DNA of 64,000 nt from Amyloporia xantha (GCA_036971615.1 JAYKKR010000047.1:166301-230300), one strand, 5' to 3'; positions 10,325 through 22,747 are shown, counted from the first letter of the stretch. The notes: generated by a model not told the origin, from the sequence alone. Program-made: numbers and translations.

Positions 10325-12830
10325 TCACGTATGTCCAGTAGGTACCCATACTATATCATCTCTCACAACATCGCTGTCACCCTCGCCATCGCTGCTAAGA
10401 GCCGCCCAGTCGCCCTCCACACGATCTTCCAATGCAGCAATGCGCGCGCCTTTCTTCCGAAGGAAAGCGACGACTTCTCGTGCTGAACGCCAACCCACCG
10501 GTTCTATCAGCGCCTCCACACCCTCAGGTGTATCTGTCTGGAGCGGTTGATCCTCGATCTGACCTCCAAAGGCACGTACAAGGTGCACGGAGGCGCACAC
10601 ACGCTTGCCCTGAGTTCCAGCATGCTTCTCGAGCTGTTCAAACAGCGATGCCAAAGCCTTGGCAGCCTCTACTCGCGCACGCAGTACATGCCGAATGAGA
10701 CGACGAGTAGGCGGACGACGCCTCTTGCGGGACGGCTGACCAGCTGGTGTCACATTGGGCGAAGGAGATGCCGATGCAGTTCGGCGTGGCTTGATCCTAG
10801 AACGGTCAATCCACTCGTTCTCGGCCGGAATGCGAGGAATGGTGTATTGTGCGAGGGCATTCAACGACAGGTCCCACTTCTTGGGTATCCAGACGCCGAC
10901 GAGAATACGCCAAGCAGCGACAAGTCGCTTCACGCTTCATTCGAGCCGTCGTCAGTCATAATCAGGTTAGAAGAACTAGGACATACCGTCCATAGTTATC
11001 TGTCGGGCGAAGGTCACGAGGGACCAATCAGTGAGTGAGGAGTGTGCATATGCGATAGCATGAACTCACCATTGATGAGCTTGTTGTGGTAATTCGCAAA
11101 CAGCGTGACTAGTAGTAAAGCCACAAGCGCACCGAAAGGCGTGTACCATAAGAATGCCCAGATGAAGAAGAAAGTAGCAGGGTAGATTAGCAGTAAAAGT
11201 AGTAAGCCAAAGACGACTTTGTTCTGCGCTTGTGTTTCCTCTTCGTCCTGGGCTAAACGAGCACCGAACCGCGCAAACAGGTACGCCGGTGTATGCAAGA
11301 GTAGGGGACCAAGGAAGAATGGAAGGTGGATGGCCAGTGCAAGTGAATCGCGGATAAGCAGACTCAATGTGAATAGACGACTGGGCAGGGGTATCGGCCT
11401 GTGCGGGTCTAAGGTTTCTGGAAGAGGCAACGACGAGAGCACTGAGTTTGACAAGTTAGTGGACTGTAATAGCGAATAATACGTGAGTAGATGTTTCTTG
11501 ATGGCCGTAAAGTTGGGGACCAGGTCTGGCGTTGAGAATAGATCGACTAATCTGTGTCTCAGGTTAGTACGGCCTAGGAAGAAACAGCGAGCAGTACTTA
11601 CGTCTGTGAAATAATGACGAAATCATCTAGACTGATGGATTTCTCATCGTCCCACAACAGGTCTCTAGCCATCCGCGCAGCATATAGAGTATCCCTGATT
11701 ATTACTCGCATGAAATACAGACTTCGAAGACAATACAATATCACACACCAGTCTGGCGCATTGATCGTCGCCTCGATCAGCTGTTGCTCGATAGCAGCAG
11801 TAAGGCGCTTGACCGCAGCGCGCGGAGCACCTTCCTCCGGAGACAAGAATTGTTCAAGGTATTCATCTACATTAATGAGTGGTCCAAACCTAGGACGCGG
11901 CGTAATCTGAGAAACGCTCCGCATGCGTGCGACAAGTGCCAAAAAAATGGATGACTTACTCCATGATAGCCTGCGAAAACGTGGAAATCCGTCATCTGCG
12001 ATAAAAGCAAAACAGACGGACTACTTACACTGCTGCGATATTTCGTCTTATTCGTGTAGACTATTGCGGCAGTGGCAATCTGAACATGTTCTGCCCCAGC
12101 TTTAATTTGTTCCGGGTGTTCCTTCGCGAACTTGGCGTATTCAAGGGCTGCCCATGCGGCACCATCCTTGACCTGCACTATACGGGGCTCGGTATAAGAA
12201 GTGCCCTCTGGGAAGACTGCAACAGCGTGTCCATGAGAGAGAGCCTTGAGGGTTCCACGAAAGAGTTGCTTGCGATCCTTGGCCTTCCGGTCCACCGGTA
12301 TGTTTCCGGCGGATGTGAGAATATACTTGACGATTGGGTTAGCGAAGAGGGTTGCTGGAGAGCTTTGACATCAAGCGGTTTTGTTATTTAAAATGAGGTC
12401 ACCGACCTTTGGCCCAGAAGTGCAAGATCCGGTGGTAAGGAAACATAGTCGCTGCCAAGTATGATGAGTAGCTGCGGAGGGCATAAGGGCCGGGGATACA
12501 GACAGAGAATCGCAGGATCGATCATCATATTATGGTGAGTGGCAGTGCTGTATAAAGGGCATGTTGTGAGCAGATATAAGGAGGATGCAGGTCACCACCA
12601 GACGAAGGTGGCTGGCATGACTCCGGGGACGCAAAGACATTGCTCAGCCATTCCCCTGTCGACAAGCACCCACATCGGGTGTGAAGTAAACAATGAACTA
12701 CGTACACAATGACAGGACCATGGGTCGGGACATTCTCGCCTGCAATGACGTGAATCTCGGTGAAGAACGCGACCAAAGCCCACGCGGCGACCTGGCGCAG
12801 GACGCGATGCAAGATATAGGCGTCGGGCAT
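10325..12830 (-). CDS. Glycerol-3-phosphate / DHAP O-acyltransferase
   Basis: Ten exons on the minus strand join to 629 codons: 12830-12706, 12547-12504, 12451-12407, 12354-12029, 11970-11960, 11889-11749, 11694-11602, 11551-11070, 10999-10987 and 10934-10325. The enzyme puts the first acyl chain on glycerol-3-phosphate in phospholipid and triacylglycerol synthesis at the ER. The acyltransferase HX4D motif is in HHNMMIDP, the FPEGTS motif in VFPEGTSYTEP, and the substrate-binding strand in IPVDRKAKDR. Two strongly hydrophobic segments lie in the C-terminal half (IHLPFFLGPLLLHTPAYLF and the VVFGLLLLLLIYPATFFF region), fitting an ER membrane protein of the Gpt2/Sct1 type. Two exons are only 11 and 13 nt; both are needed for frame and motif continuity. 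The start at 12830 gives MPDAYILHRVLRQ; an upstream in-frame ATG (12992) is possible, but the sequence between resembles leader. Confidence 0.9.
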
Positions 12831-13044
12831 GTTTGCAGGCAGAGTGATGGCTGAGAGCAAGAGACAGACTCGAGCCGCAGGGGCTGCGAGAGAGAGAGAG
12901 ATGGCTGTCTCAGCAGCAGAGCAGCGGCCCCGCATCCGGCTTGCCCATATACGGAAGGCGACCAAATAATGGCCAAACATCCCGCCCGACACGCGACGAC
13001 CGGCGCAGCTGTTACACCGACAGTCAAGTCACCACTGCCCAGCG
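12831..13044. promoter_or_regulatory. Shared divergent promoter of the acyltransferase and SPC3 genes
   Basis: Only 214 bp separate the two start codons, which point away from each other, so both genes must be driven from this stretch or from within it. It contains a (GA/CT)n run near 12890-12905. No TATA box is evident. Confidence 0.5.
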
Positions 13045-14211
13045 ATGCATACCGTCTATGCACGCGTCAACAATGTATCGGCTTTTCTCTCGACCTGCAT
13101 GATGTCTCTCCTCGCTGCCATTGCTCTTTCATCGTTTGTATTCACCGCAGATCCCAAAGGTCAACTCACAGTAGCTTCTGTCCAAGTGTACGTGTCCTTT
13201 CTCGTTTCCCAGACGGCCTCTCCGTCATCTGTGCATTGGCCTTCGAGCTGACATCGTGACAGTGTTCCGGGCAATGCACGACGGTACGCCAATAAGCAGC
13301 AAGAGTTTGCCTTCGTCAACTTCAATGTATCCGCCGGTGAGATCCTGACACACACTTCTAACTCTTGTGAACTTGCCTTCGTTGACTCAACATCTGTCAG
13401 ACCTCACTCCATTGTTTAATTGGAACACGAAGCAGTTGTTCCTGTACGTTAGCGCCGAATACACGAACCTACAAGGAGTGCGTAGACAATCCTCTCACAT
13501 GTTTTGTGTCCGTGAATCCTGCAGAACGTTATCCCGATGTCCTCCTGTTTAACATGGCGTTTATTCACGCTGCCCCGTTACTGCTTTCTGCTTCTGTTAG
13601 TCTTCATCCCTCACGGCGAGCACGCTCACATGCCTTCTTCATTTTCAGGTATCTAATGAAGTTGTCATATGGGACCGCATCATTCAGCGCAAGGAGGACG
13701 CACACATCGCGACTGCGGGCCGCAACAAGTATGTTTTCCGCGAGCTCAGCACATCGTTCAGGTGCGTGACCTTCCTTTCCTCATGGCGGCACGCCTTCCC
13801 CGGATCTGCAGAAGGTATTGCTGGTCAATGCACGTACAATTTATACGCGATGTTTTTGCTTGACCAGCGGCCCTGCCTTGTTGTTTGCCTCCGGGACTTG
13901 ACATTCTTAGACTCCGAATATTCATTATGCGGAGCGTCTCTACTTCATTTCGGGGCCTGACCGATGAGGCTTCTGTGTTAACGCCGCCGGCGTTGGCCTG
14001 AAGTAGATATGCTTTTTCGTGTTTACCTACCGAAATTGATTACTTCCGTCGTTGCGTCTTACTCATGCCAATTATGTTGATCAGGAATGTGCCCCCGGCT
14101 CATTATACCCTCAAATACAATGTTATGCCATACGTTGGTGTGCTCACATACGGTGAAGCTGCACGGACACTTGAACCTGTGCCCTTCCCCGAGCAACGCC
14201 AGCTATCTTAG
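13045..14211 (+). CDS. SPC3: Signal peptidase complex subunit 3
   Basis: Exons 13045-13187, 13263-13336, 13401-13477, 13649-13761 and 14085-14211 give 177 residues, the usual length for SPC22/23. The subunit is an essential luminal part of the ER signal peptidase, which removes signal peptides. Visible features: N-terminal membrane anchor (MMSLLAAIALSSFVF), the family blocks GNARRYANKQQEFAFVNFNV, TPLFNWNTKQLFLYV and NEVVIWDRII, and the C-terminal NVPPAHYTLKYNVMPYVG block. Introns 3 (171 bp) and 4 (323 bp) are long for this window; intron 4 falls inside a motif contiguous in the family (STSFR-NVPP), so the join is secure. The gene shares a promoter region with the divergent acyltransferase. 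Confidence 0.93.
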
Positions 14212-14407
14212 GCATGAAATTCATACTGGCCGACTCGGATACGGTCGTGATCATTTGGGTCAGAGCGTACACGTGGGCTAGGAGAGGTGACGATATGGCT
14301 ATTGTTCTATTCACGTATGGCTTGCGCTTGGCCCATAATGCAAAGTCATGCACGCTGGGTAACCTCGTTTGTGGAACGGCCAATGTAGATCTGCGCTTTA
14401 TCTGAGC

Positions 14408-15757
14408 CAGTTCGCTCGAGTGGTTTCTAGAATCTCTCGGCATCCTGCGCTCGCAGAGCTCCGAAGGCATTGTCAAAGCCCTCAGAGTCACGCAAGATCC
14501 TCATCTCGGACTGTTTACCATCGCCGTTCCCCTGGAAGCGTGGTGCGATGTATTCTTGCCTGGTATGTTCTGTAGCCTATCCTGGAACGTGGTCATATTG
14601 GTCCTTCTCACCTGGGTGTCTTGAGCACGACATCTATTTTCATTCAGTATACGACTTCGAGATAATGACCAGTGTGGACTCTTCATAAATCTACTCTTTT
14701 TCGTCTCACACCGGACGCCCCTAAAGCGCTGCAGCGAATCGTTTCGAAAACGAATCGCAGTTCATATCAGTTCATTGTCCCTGGTAGTCACCAAGTTCTG
14801 TCTCCTACCAACCCTAGGCCTTCATCCGATGAATGGACAGAAGTATTTCGGCGTCTCCATGATGATATCGGGACCCATATCACCGGCGCAACTCTCACTT
14901 CTATAGGTCTTGTTTTATCTCCACCGGTCCATTTGACTCTGTTTGACTGCGCTAGGGGTGTCACGTGTGAGCGTCGGATTGGATTGTCCAAGGTGCGTGC
15001 ATCTCTCGGTCTCGCCATGTCGAACAGTGGTGCGCACATGCTACTCACGCCCCTTAGCTACTGTATGTCCTAACGCATGAGCCGTGCTGTTGACATCCTG
15101 CAGACGCCTCATTTCCCCGCGCTAATAAAGTGTTCATCTTCGCAGGTTGCCTGGCACAGGCGCGATACCTAAGATGCAGACATTACTGGGTCTCGATGCA
15201 TGGAAAACGAGGGTACACCAGAACGTTTCACTAGAAGCTGAAGAGGAGATGCCCGGATACATGACATGGTAAAGTAATTTGTGAGCGCGCCATGCGGTTC
15301 ACTCTGCATTCGGACTTCTCACAAAATGCAACATCAGGTATAACCCTCTCCGCAGCGGCCTGAAGGTGAGTAGCACGAGTCGTAGAGGCGCTTTTCCGAA
15401 GTACATCCCGACCGTACGCGACCCCCTGATTATTTAGTAGCTGCCGCGGGGTGCATTTGACTCTACAGTGAAGGGTATCGGCGTGATCTTGCCATGTTCC
15501 TACAACCGGATGGCTTCTTCTCTATAGAGCCTCGATCGTCTCCACCGTGTCCGAAAATTGTCCACATGAGGAAAACCCAGGCGTCTCGCGCATTCTCCAC
15601 TTGGCCTTCTTCTCCATTCTCTTCTTCTCGTGATCTTCGCATTGTATCCACTTCATGCACTGCTTCCGATCGTATGGAAAGCGCCTTCCAACTACGTTTC
15701 TTGCTCGGCTTGTTTGACATCTCGGATCTTGCATCTGAGTTGCGCGGACGCTCATGA
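14408..15757 (+). CDS. Uncharacterised multi-exon protein
   Basis: I do not recognise this gene. Several open blocks joined by plausible GT-AG introns look protein-coding: about 14408-14561 (contains EWFLESLGILRSQSSEG and FTIAVPLEAWCDVFLP), 14775-14900 (FIVPGSHQVLSP, DEWTEVFRRLHDDIG), 15147-15269 (IPKMQTLLGLDAWKTRV, EAEEEMPGYMTW), 15342-15365 (YNPLRSGLK) and about 15438-15757 (GYRRDLAMFLQPDGFF, CPKIVHMRK, ends GLFDISDLASELRGRS). The join from MTW to YNPLRSGLK across the intron at 15270-15341 is clean. The start codon and some internal borders are unresolved. No membrane segment or known motif is seen. It could be a real conserved gene or one losing function. Confidence 0.45.
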
Positions 15758-17820
15758 TTGAACAACGCGACGTTTTGTCAATGTTTCTGACGACGCATTC
15801 ACCCGGGTCTGCATGGAAGATGTTAGACCTCTCCCTGTCACCTCGTGCCTGGCCTTGAGGTTCTACATTTCCTTTCATTTTGTTGCGACTGGTCACTTGG
15901 TCGCACTGACACCCGGCAACGTCCATTGACACTCGAATTAGCAACCCTTAAATGTGATGGTCTGCTAAATCATGTTCTGTCACTTTGAAAGTAGCGCAAG
16001 TTCCAATTTCCTCTGAACAGATTGAACCCCACGTTGTTTTGGTGGAGCAAGTACCTATTGGATCTGGCAGGCCTAGAGATGGCCCTTCGCCATGGCTTAA
16101 GAAAGGTCATAGTGGTGTCATTGCAGGCCCGCGTTCCAGTTCCTGAACAGTAGCCAGGATTTCGAAACGCCTCGAGCATTTCGAGCGATGTCTTGAGCGA
16201 TTTATCGCGATCTTGTAGCCAAATATGTGCGTGGGTGTGCATTCTCTTGACACTGCTGCGGCTGCTTTTGCCGGTGCGTCCCATGTCTACGGTCAATGAT
16301 GATAGGTTAATTCTGCTTACATGCTGTTCATGGGATTTCGGAACCTTGTACGCGAGGTGCCATGACGCAGACATGTGGAGTGTGAGCTTCGCGTCATCCA
16401 CTGGCAAATGGCACACCATCGCCGGTTATGATCTTCGCTCTACTGCATCCGTCGATTCATATGCGAGATACTTTATTGGTCTTCGTGAAAATGTCCATGC
16501 CAGAGGTTAGGGCACAAATGTAGGTACTTGGTGCGAGAAGCTGTCTCATGTAATGGCCTTACCTCTTTTAGAACAAGGAACGCATCAATCTGTTCGATAT
16601 TGTCCGGAAGCCGTGGACAGATTCTGTGGTAATGGGCGCTGGTTCTTGTTCTTGCCCGAGATGCCGTTAGATATAGGTACGATTTTTGGAAAGAGTTGTA
16701 TTTCCAATTTTTACATACTGATGTATAACTCGATCCTATGCCTTTGGCAAGAGACGCTAGCCATTCCAAGACAATACCACGAGGAACACTCCAGTGTCAT
16801 CGAACGCTGAATCTGTGGCATTATCCAAACTGAACACAATCGTTCGTGGCTATGGTCACAGCATCCTACTCGAAAGTTATGTTTTCTGTGTGCGGTGTCT
16901 GCCTCCTCGTTGTTTGCCAAAGCGCTAGATAGACAAGGCGTGGCGGGCGCAGCGGCGACGTAGTACCTACCGGGAGTTTGCGGTTTCCTGCGCGCGTGCT
17001 TGGTGCTGGTCGAATGCTAATTTATGGAATGGAAGACGCATGCGTTCTACGAGTGACATGTGCCTGCAACGAGGTCGATCTTTTTTCGGATGAAAGGCAG
17101 GGTCGCACAACTCAGAAGATTAGAGTCATCCGGTCGATAACATCACATCGAGAGAAACAATGAACTTCGAGATGTAAACACGTGTTTCTCAGCATTGGTT
17201 CCTGCGGATTGGCGAAGAAGGGGCAGAGGACAAAAAAGGGAATCTCTGCGAGTATCGCCGAGGCATATAGTGAGAATGTTACGCAACTGTTCTGGTTTGC
17301 TGAGATTCCATCTTCAGAACTAGTCGGAAGATATAGCTCATATTGCGATAGCAGCTCCTAACCAGAACGAAGATCCCAGCAGCACGTTCGAATAGTTCAG
17401 ATTCGTCGATTGCGCGGCATTTCATCGAAGTGGTCTGGTACAGTCGGCATGGACAATGGTAAATCTCAGTCTGATTGCAGCGTGATAGACGCGAGGACGA
17501 AGCAGGATAAGCTTCCGATAAACGCATGTACGTGGCTGCTCTGCTTAATGACGGAAGAAATAGACCATTTGCTAGGAGCCATCAGATGACTGGGGTCTAG
17601 TTTCGCTCCTCGCATCTTGGCCGGCGGCGCTAAATGCTGTGAATGGCCTGCCGTGACGCTGTGTCAGACCTGTATCCTTTGATATAAAGAATGAAGTAAA
17701 ATACCAGGTGAGTCCGTTGTTACCCTCCTTCTGAAGACCCAGATACCTTCCGTCCCACCATCCTGTCCTGTCTCCTATCGGCTCAGCATAATAGTCACTT
17801 GCTGCGCTTAGCATCTGACA
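15758..17820. other. Gene-poor interval
   Basis: About 2 kb with only short, unconvincing open frames on both strands. I see no tRNA, transposon end or repeat. The final 150 bp presumably hold the promoter of the Zn2Cys6 gene. Confidence 0.4.
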
Positions 17821-19587
17821 ATGTATCTCCCCATTACCCCGTCTAGCTTTGCCGGTATCGCTGAGTCCGACTCAGACAGTATTGCAAGACCTATTGAGAC
17901 CCAATATGCGCCTCAGAATGTCTTTCCTAACAGCTATCCACCTTACTACGCGCATGGAGATCCGTCTCATCAGCTGAATCCCTTTGCGGAAACAACACAG
18001 GACACTTGGTATTCACACCCAAGTGGCAATTTTATCCGAGATGATCCTCCCTTTATCCGAACCTCAGGCGTTGAGCAGGTCCCTAATTTTCTCATGCGAT
18101 GATGGGTCCAAACTTAGACAATTGCAGATTCATTGTGGCGTACGATCTGAAGCCAGTCCGAAGATTGTTGACAGCAATGTGGTTCCGATGCTGTACGACG
18201 GCGATCAACACTACTTCGGCACCGACAGTCGAGTATCCTGTGACAAGATGTACGACGATGGAACATTTCCCTTCAGCTATGACTCCCGCGATTATCAGAA
18301 TCCGGAGCTGGCACTTCACCAACCTTTGTTCGACTCCGCGGCGCGTAGCTCGATATCCCCCGTTTCATCACAATCATCTCAGTACGGCGTGGCATTATAT
18401 GGCCAGCAGAGCTACGAAGTCGAGCACGGCGGCCACGTCTCGTCTTCATCCTCTTCAGAAGCATATTCTCCTTCGTTTAGCTCCACTAATCATCAGTATT
18501 ATCCGTATGCTGATGAGGAGGGTCCTACGGATGACTGCACAATAAGCATCTCACACGCTCCTACTTTGAGACATCGGCTATCCGTAAGTACAGACGTTGC
18601 AGCGCATTAGCAATGACGGACTTCTCACTGCCATCCTTTATATATATAACTCATAGGGCGTCAGTCCGCAGTTATGCAGCACAGATCATGCAGCGGAATT
18701 TTATGGGTTCAGTGATAGCGCAGCTTCTAACTCTGCATCCAGCGTATACTCGAATCAATTTGAACCATTCTTGACAAGTCGCTATCACACCTATAACCAT
18801 GCAAATGGACTAGATACCTCCCGGTATGCGAGTCCTGATAGCGAGCGAGGTCTGGACTGTGATTCTATGGTTTCAGCGTTTCGTCCAGAAAATTCCTCTT
18901 GCCTTGCAGACGATGGTCGGCTTGACAGTGCAGCTGGTATTTCTGGGCCTGAACCACGCCAGCCTGCTCGGCCTCCGTCGATAATAACCAATAGTCCCTC
19001 TATTTCAATGCATCAATGCGGGGCTCATCCTACCAGCAACAACCATCATACTAATTCCTGCTCTTACGTGTACCCGTCCTTCGACAATATGTCTCATCCT
19101 TCCGCATCGATATCCTCACAGTCGTCACCACCACCTATACATGCGCCACAACCGTACGTTCCCCAAGCTCTGCACGTCAATCAAGGACTCTACGAGGATG
19201 ACCTCCCTTCAATACCCGCATATCGCGTATTGTCTATTCCACTTGCTCCGCCTGTTCCGGCACCTCCCGCCGCTTCGGTGGTGGAGGACACGCCTAAGAA
19301 GCCTCTCACTCTCGCATGCTTTTTCTGTCGGAAGCGCAAGATAGCATGCGGAAGTCCACCGCCCGGGAGAAAGGACCGAACGTGCAAGTGAGTGGATCGT
19401 ATTGGAAATGGATTGCTCGGTCCATTTATAGTGACATCCGCGCTAATTCACGTCGCTACCTAGTCAATGTGCACGCCGCAACCTCAAGTGCACGTATCCT
19501 GAAGCCTCACGGCGTGGAATGCGACCCAAGCTTCTGTATGAAAGTGATGGTTCACCAGTCTCTGTTGTTCCTGCAATTGTTTCATGA
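17821..19587 (+). CDS. Transcription factor with C-terminal Zn2Cys6 binuclear cluster
   Basis: Exons 17821-18078, 18128-18583, 18657-19387 and 19464-19587 give 522 residues. The first ~460 residues are low-complexity and rich in Ser, Pro, Tyr, Gln and Asn, as expected of activation regions. The DNA-binding cluster sits at about 470-510: CFFCRKRKIAC, an 11-residue spacer, then CNQCARRNLKC, i.e. C-x2-C-x6-C-x11-C-x2-C-x6-C, followed by TYPEASRRG. An intron interrupts the motif between its halves, at the Asn codon after the fourth Cys. The cluster is usually N-terminal in ascomycete factors; a C-terminal position is seen in some basidiomycete regulators. Target genes cannot be inferred. The first intron has a weak donor (GTCCCT), so that border is less sure. 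Confidence 0.85.
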
Positions 19588-20051
19588 AGACTGACTCCTT
19601 TCTTTCGCTATTCGATGTCTACGGTATACGTCCATATATATTCAGTGACTTGCTGTACGGAGGATCGCCTCCACGACAGTCCGCATATACACCTACCCAC
19701 AACTACCTTACTATAAATACCGTGCATGTTATCTGGGCTCCCGAAACATGCAGTGCCCGTGCACCGAACGGGATGGCTCTTGTAGGCCATCGAAGACATC
19801 TACTGCAACCGATATGAGCACATCCACCCGCGGTCGACATGCATCTCTGCGTATAATTGGGTCGCAGGCTCTACACAAATGGTAATATACATAGTTCGAA
19901 TGGTCCAAGTCCATAGCGAGAGAATAGATCCGTGACAAGACAACAGAATCCGAAGAAGGCCCAGCAAGTGTACTGAGTATGGCTGGCTGTAAGGCAAGTA
20001 CACTATGGCAAGATAATAAGTCACAAGAAAGAGTGGTATCTACCGTCGACT
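19588..20051. other. Convergent intergenic region
   Basis: 464 bp between the stop of the Zn2Cys6 gene (+) and the stop of the NIPA gene (-). No gene is seen. Confidence 0.45.
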
Positions 20052-22747
20052 TCAAAGTCTGCCCGAGCTGGGTACTAGTCGGATGCCTCCCTGCGGCGGC
20101 ATGTCGGTCTCTTCCTCTTCCGAACTTCGATGCCACAGCGACTCGCTCTGCTCGCGGTCCTCATCAGGCTGGCCTGACGGATATCGTCTGCCACCTGGAG
20201 ACCGCCAAAAATGATGGTGGGCGTGGTTGCGCGAAGGTGATCGGGTAACCCGTCCGCTTGTTGGCGACTCATCTTCCGGTGAATGCGGGAAAGAGCCGCT
20301 AGCTGCAGTTAAAGGCTGTGTGCGGCCGAAAATGTCATACACGTGTGGAGGGTGGTATGGGTCGTCCCCGTTGTTCCCACCTAGCATTGGCGGAGCCGTC
20401 TGCAAGCCAATTTCCTCCTCAATTTCATCAAGTGAGGAGTTGACTGGCAGTGTGACGATCTGCGCCTCCTCTATGGGCTTGAGATCGGTCTGAAACACGT
20501 CAGCACATGTTCAATGAGTGGACTAGACGAACACTTACGGGTTTAGCAGAAGGGCTCATTGAGAAGTGTGAAGCACTCCTGTGTTCGTGTGTCGCCGAGT
20601 CATCACCAGTGCCTGGCACATGGTAGGAGTGCACAACATCTTGACTGTCGAATTTGATGGTCTGTTTTCGCGCGCTTGGGCGAGGCGAACCCAGGCCTGA
20701 CGGCTGGCTAGCCAAGGAATATCGATCTACATCAAAGTCGGGAACACTGAGGTCCGGTGTTGACGGTACCGGTGCATCCCACAATTGATGCCGCTTCATG
20801 CCCGCAAGGGGATCTATACCGAGACCACCAGGTGGCGGCGCCCCACTATATCGCGAGCGCACAGAGCCAGTACCTCGACTCGACTGGCTCATCCGGTGCG
20901 CGCTCCTCGCACGTATGACACTGCCAACCATTCCGAAACCGCCGCGTAACGCGTCGATACCGGGATCTTCCACAGCTGCCAGATTCTTCTCGTCCATACC
21001 CTCCGTATCTCGTTTCGCGGCCTGCAGTAGTATCGTCGAACGACGATCGAGTCCCTTTATCTGTGTAGGGTCGACCTTTGAGAGCTGGAGAATCGTGATT
21101 CCGAAGCAAATCACGACAAAACCCATGACCAGGGTGATAATCTGCATGGGGCTGGCCTTGAGTCCTTGGAAGAGCACGATAGTTGTGAGCATAGAGAAGA
21201 ACGTGACTATTGCGGACCGATTCAGTCAGACTGTGGCGATGATTGTTAGAGAAGCCTTACATATCACGTAGTACGTCGGTGTGACTTATCACTGATTGTC
21301 AACCACTGAATGCAACATAGTCAATTAGCAGACAGACTCACCCATTGCTGTCAATTACGGAAATTATTAGAATGCATGAGGAACTGGAATTGACAACAAA
21401 CACACCGGTATTGAAGAGCGCCAGCGCCTTGTTCAAGTAATATACCTCGGTGACTACAAATGATAAGTGCGAAGCCCACAGGCTTTATTGAAGTACATAC
21501 TTAGTGTAACCACAATGAAAGTCATTAGGAAGTAGATGAACCAATGGTGGAACTGTCACAAAACTAAATCGTATATCCCGGGCGGTCAAGAAGCAAAGCA
21601 ATCTCACCTGGTTGTCACCCATAACACTCGTCACAATCGCAGACCCTAGTCCAGTCGTAACGCTGACACTGATACCGCCTATCATACTGCAGACCATGAT
21701 GTACCACAGCATGCTCTTCGTGCCGTACCTACGCGAAATGGGCGTCCCGATCAGTCCACACGACCACATTCTCAAGAAATGGTTGAGCTGACCGTGGAGC
21801 GAAGAAGAAGATGATGACAAGGGATGACCCAATGAGAATGGATCCGTAAACAAGGAATCCAGGTGCGAGGAACATGGACTGGAACACCGTGATTTGACCA
21901 ATGGATGCCTCCTGCGGTCCTGCGCAGTAGTGTTTAATAGTTATAACAGGTGCGGTACGCGTATACAGGAACTCACCGTTTAACGCTATGATGACCGAAC
22001 CAATCTGAATTATGGCACCATCAGTGTCGTGAGACAAGAGGCGGTGAGCGGTACGCACAATACAGAGGCCACAGCCAAGCCAGCCAAAGAAGGACAGTTT
22101 TTCGTTCAGGAAGAAATGCGACAATATTGCACAGATGACGACTGAGAGCGCACCCATTGGGGTCTTCAGGGAGTACATCAGGACGGAGCTGTGGCAAGCA
22201 AATACAAGAGCACGCACGACGACTATTGCTTCCACAAATGCATAGGCTACGAAAGTATGAGAGTGGAGAACGAGACAATACGCTGTCGATCTCACCGACG
22301 AAGTTACAAATCTCGCCCAGGATCATCACTATAATTCATGATCGTGAGACTCATCCCAGCGAAGTTAACGGAGAACGCACTGGTCATTCCGGTCCACCAT
22401 AGCGGCTGCAAAGAAAAGTCAAGAACCGAGCTTTGAGGATGGGGAGACTCCTGCGCACCGACTTCAAATAGGCCACACCCTCTCCCGCGGATGCCTGCGA
22501 CCTCAATAGGCCCTTCTTCTTGAATACGAAACTAGAGCCAATGAGGAGACCACTGGAGATGGCAAGAATGATACCAATAACCTTGGTGCCGGTATGAGCT
22601 GGTCAACTCGTGTGTTAAATTAAGCAGAACGAGCACAAGACCGACCTTGAGGTTGCCGGGCACGGTGAGGCTGCCAGATGCTGCGGAGGAAGACGCCGAC
22701 GCGGCGGCGGACGATGTAGACGACGCCCTTGTGGACGTTGCGGCCAT
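20052..22747 (-). CDS. NIPA-type magnesium transporter (DUF803 family)
   Basis: Fifteen exons join to 642 codons: 22747-22646, 22581-22459, 22405-22381, 22328-22296, 22246-22218, 22163-22059, 22004-21977, 21919-21793, 21728-21608, 21552-21501, 21453-21406, 21347-21342, 21284-21261, 21206-20539 and 20489-20052. The family carries Mg2+ across membranes with about nine helices. Seen here: a Ser/Ala-rich N terminus, then IGIILAISSGLLIGSSFVFKK, WWTGMTMMILGEICNF, GALSVVICAILSHFFLNEKL, GSVIIALNGPQEASIG and NTAMVTPTYYVIFTFFSML. A ~280-residue hydrophilic tail follows, rich in Ser, Pro and Arg. Human NIPAs lack such a tail; fungal members often have one. Exon 12 is only 6 nt and codes the core of Ala-Met-Val in the TAMVTPTYY motif. 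Every join keeps frame, which supports the whole model. Confidence 0.9.

Noticed and set aside
15970..16419. 149-codon minus-strand frame
   Set aside because: Composition and lack of context suggest chance; no supporting signals.
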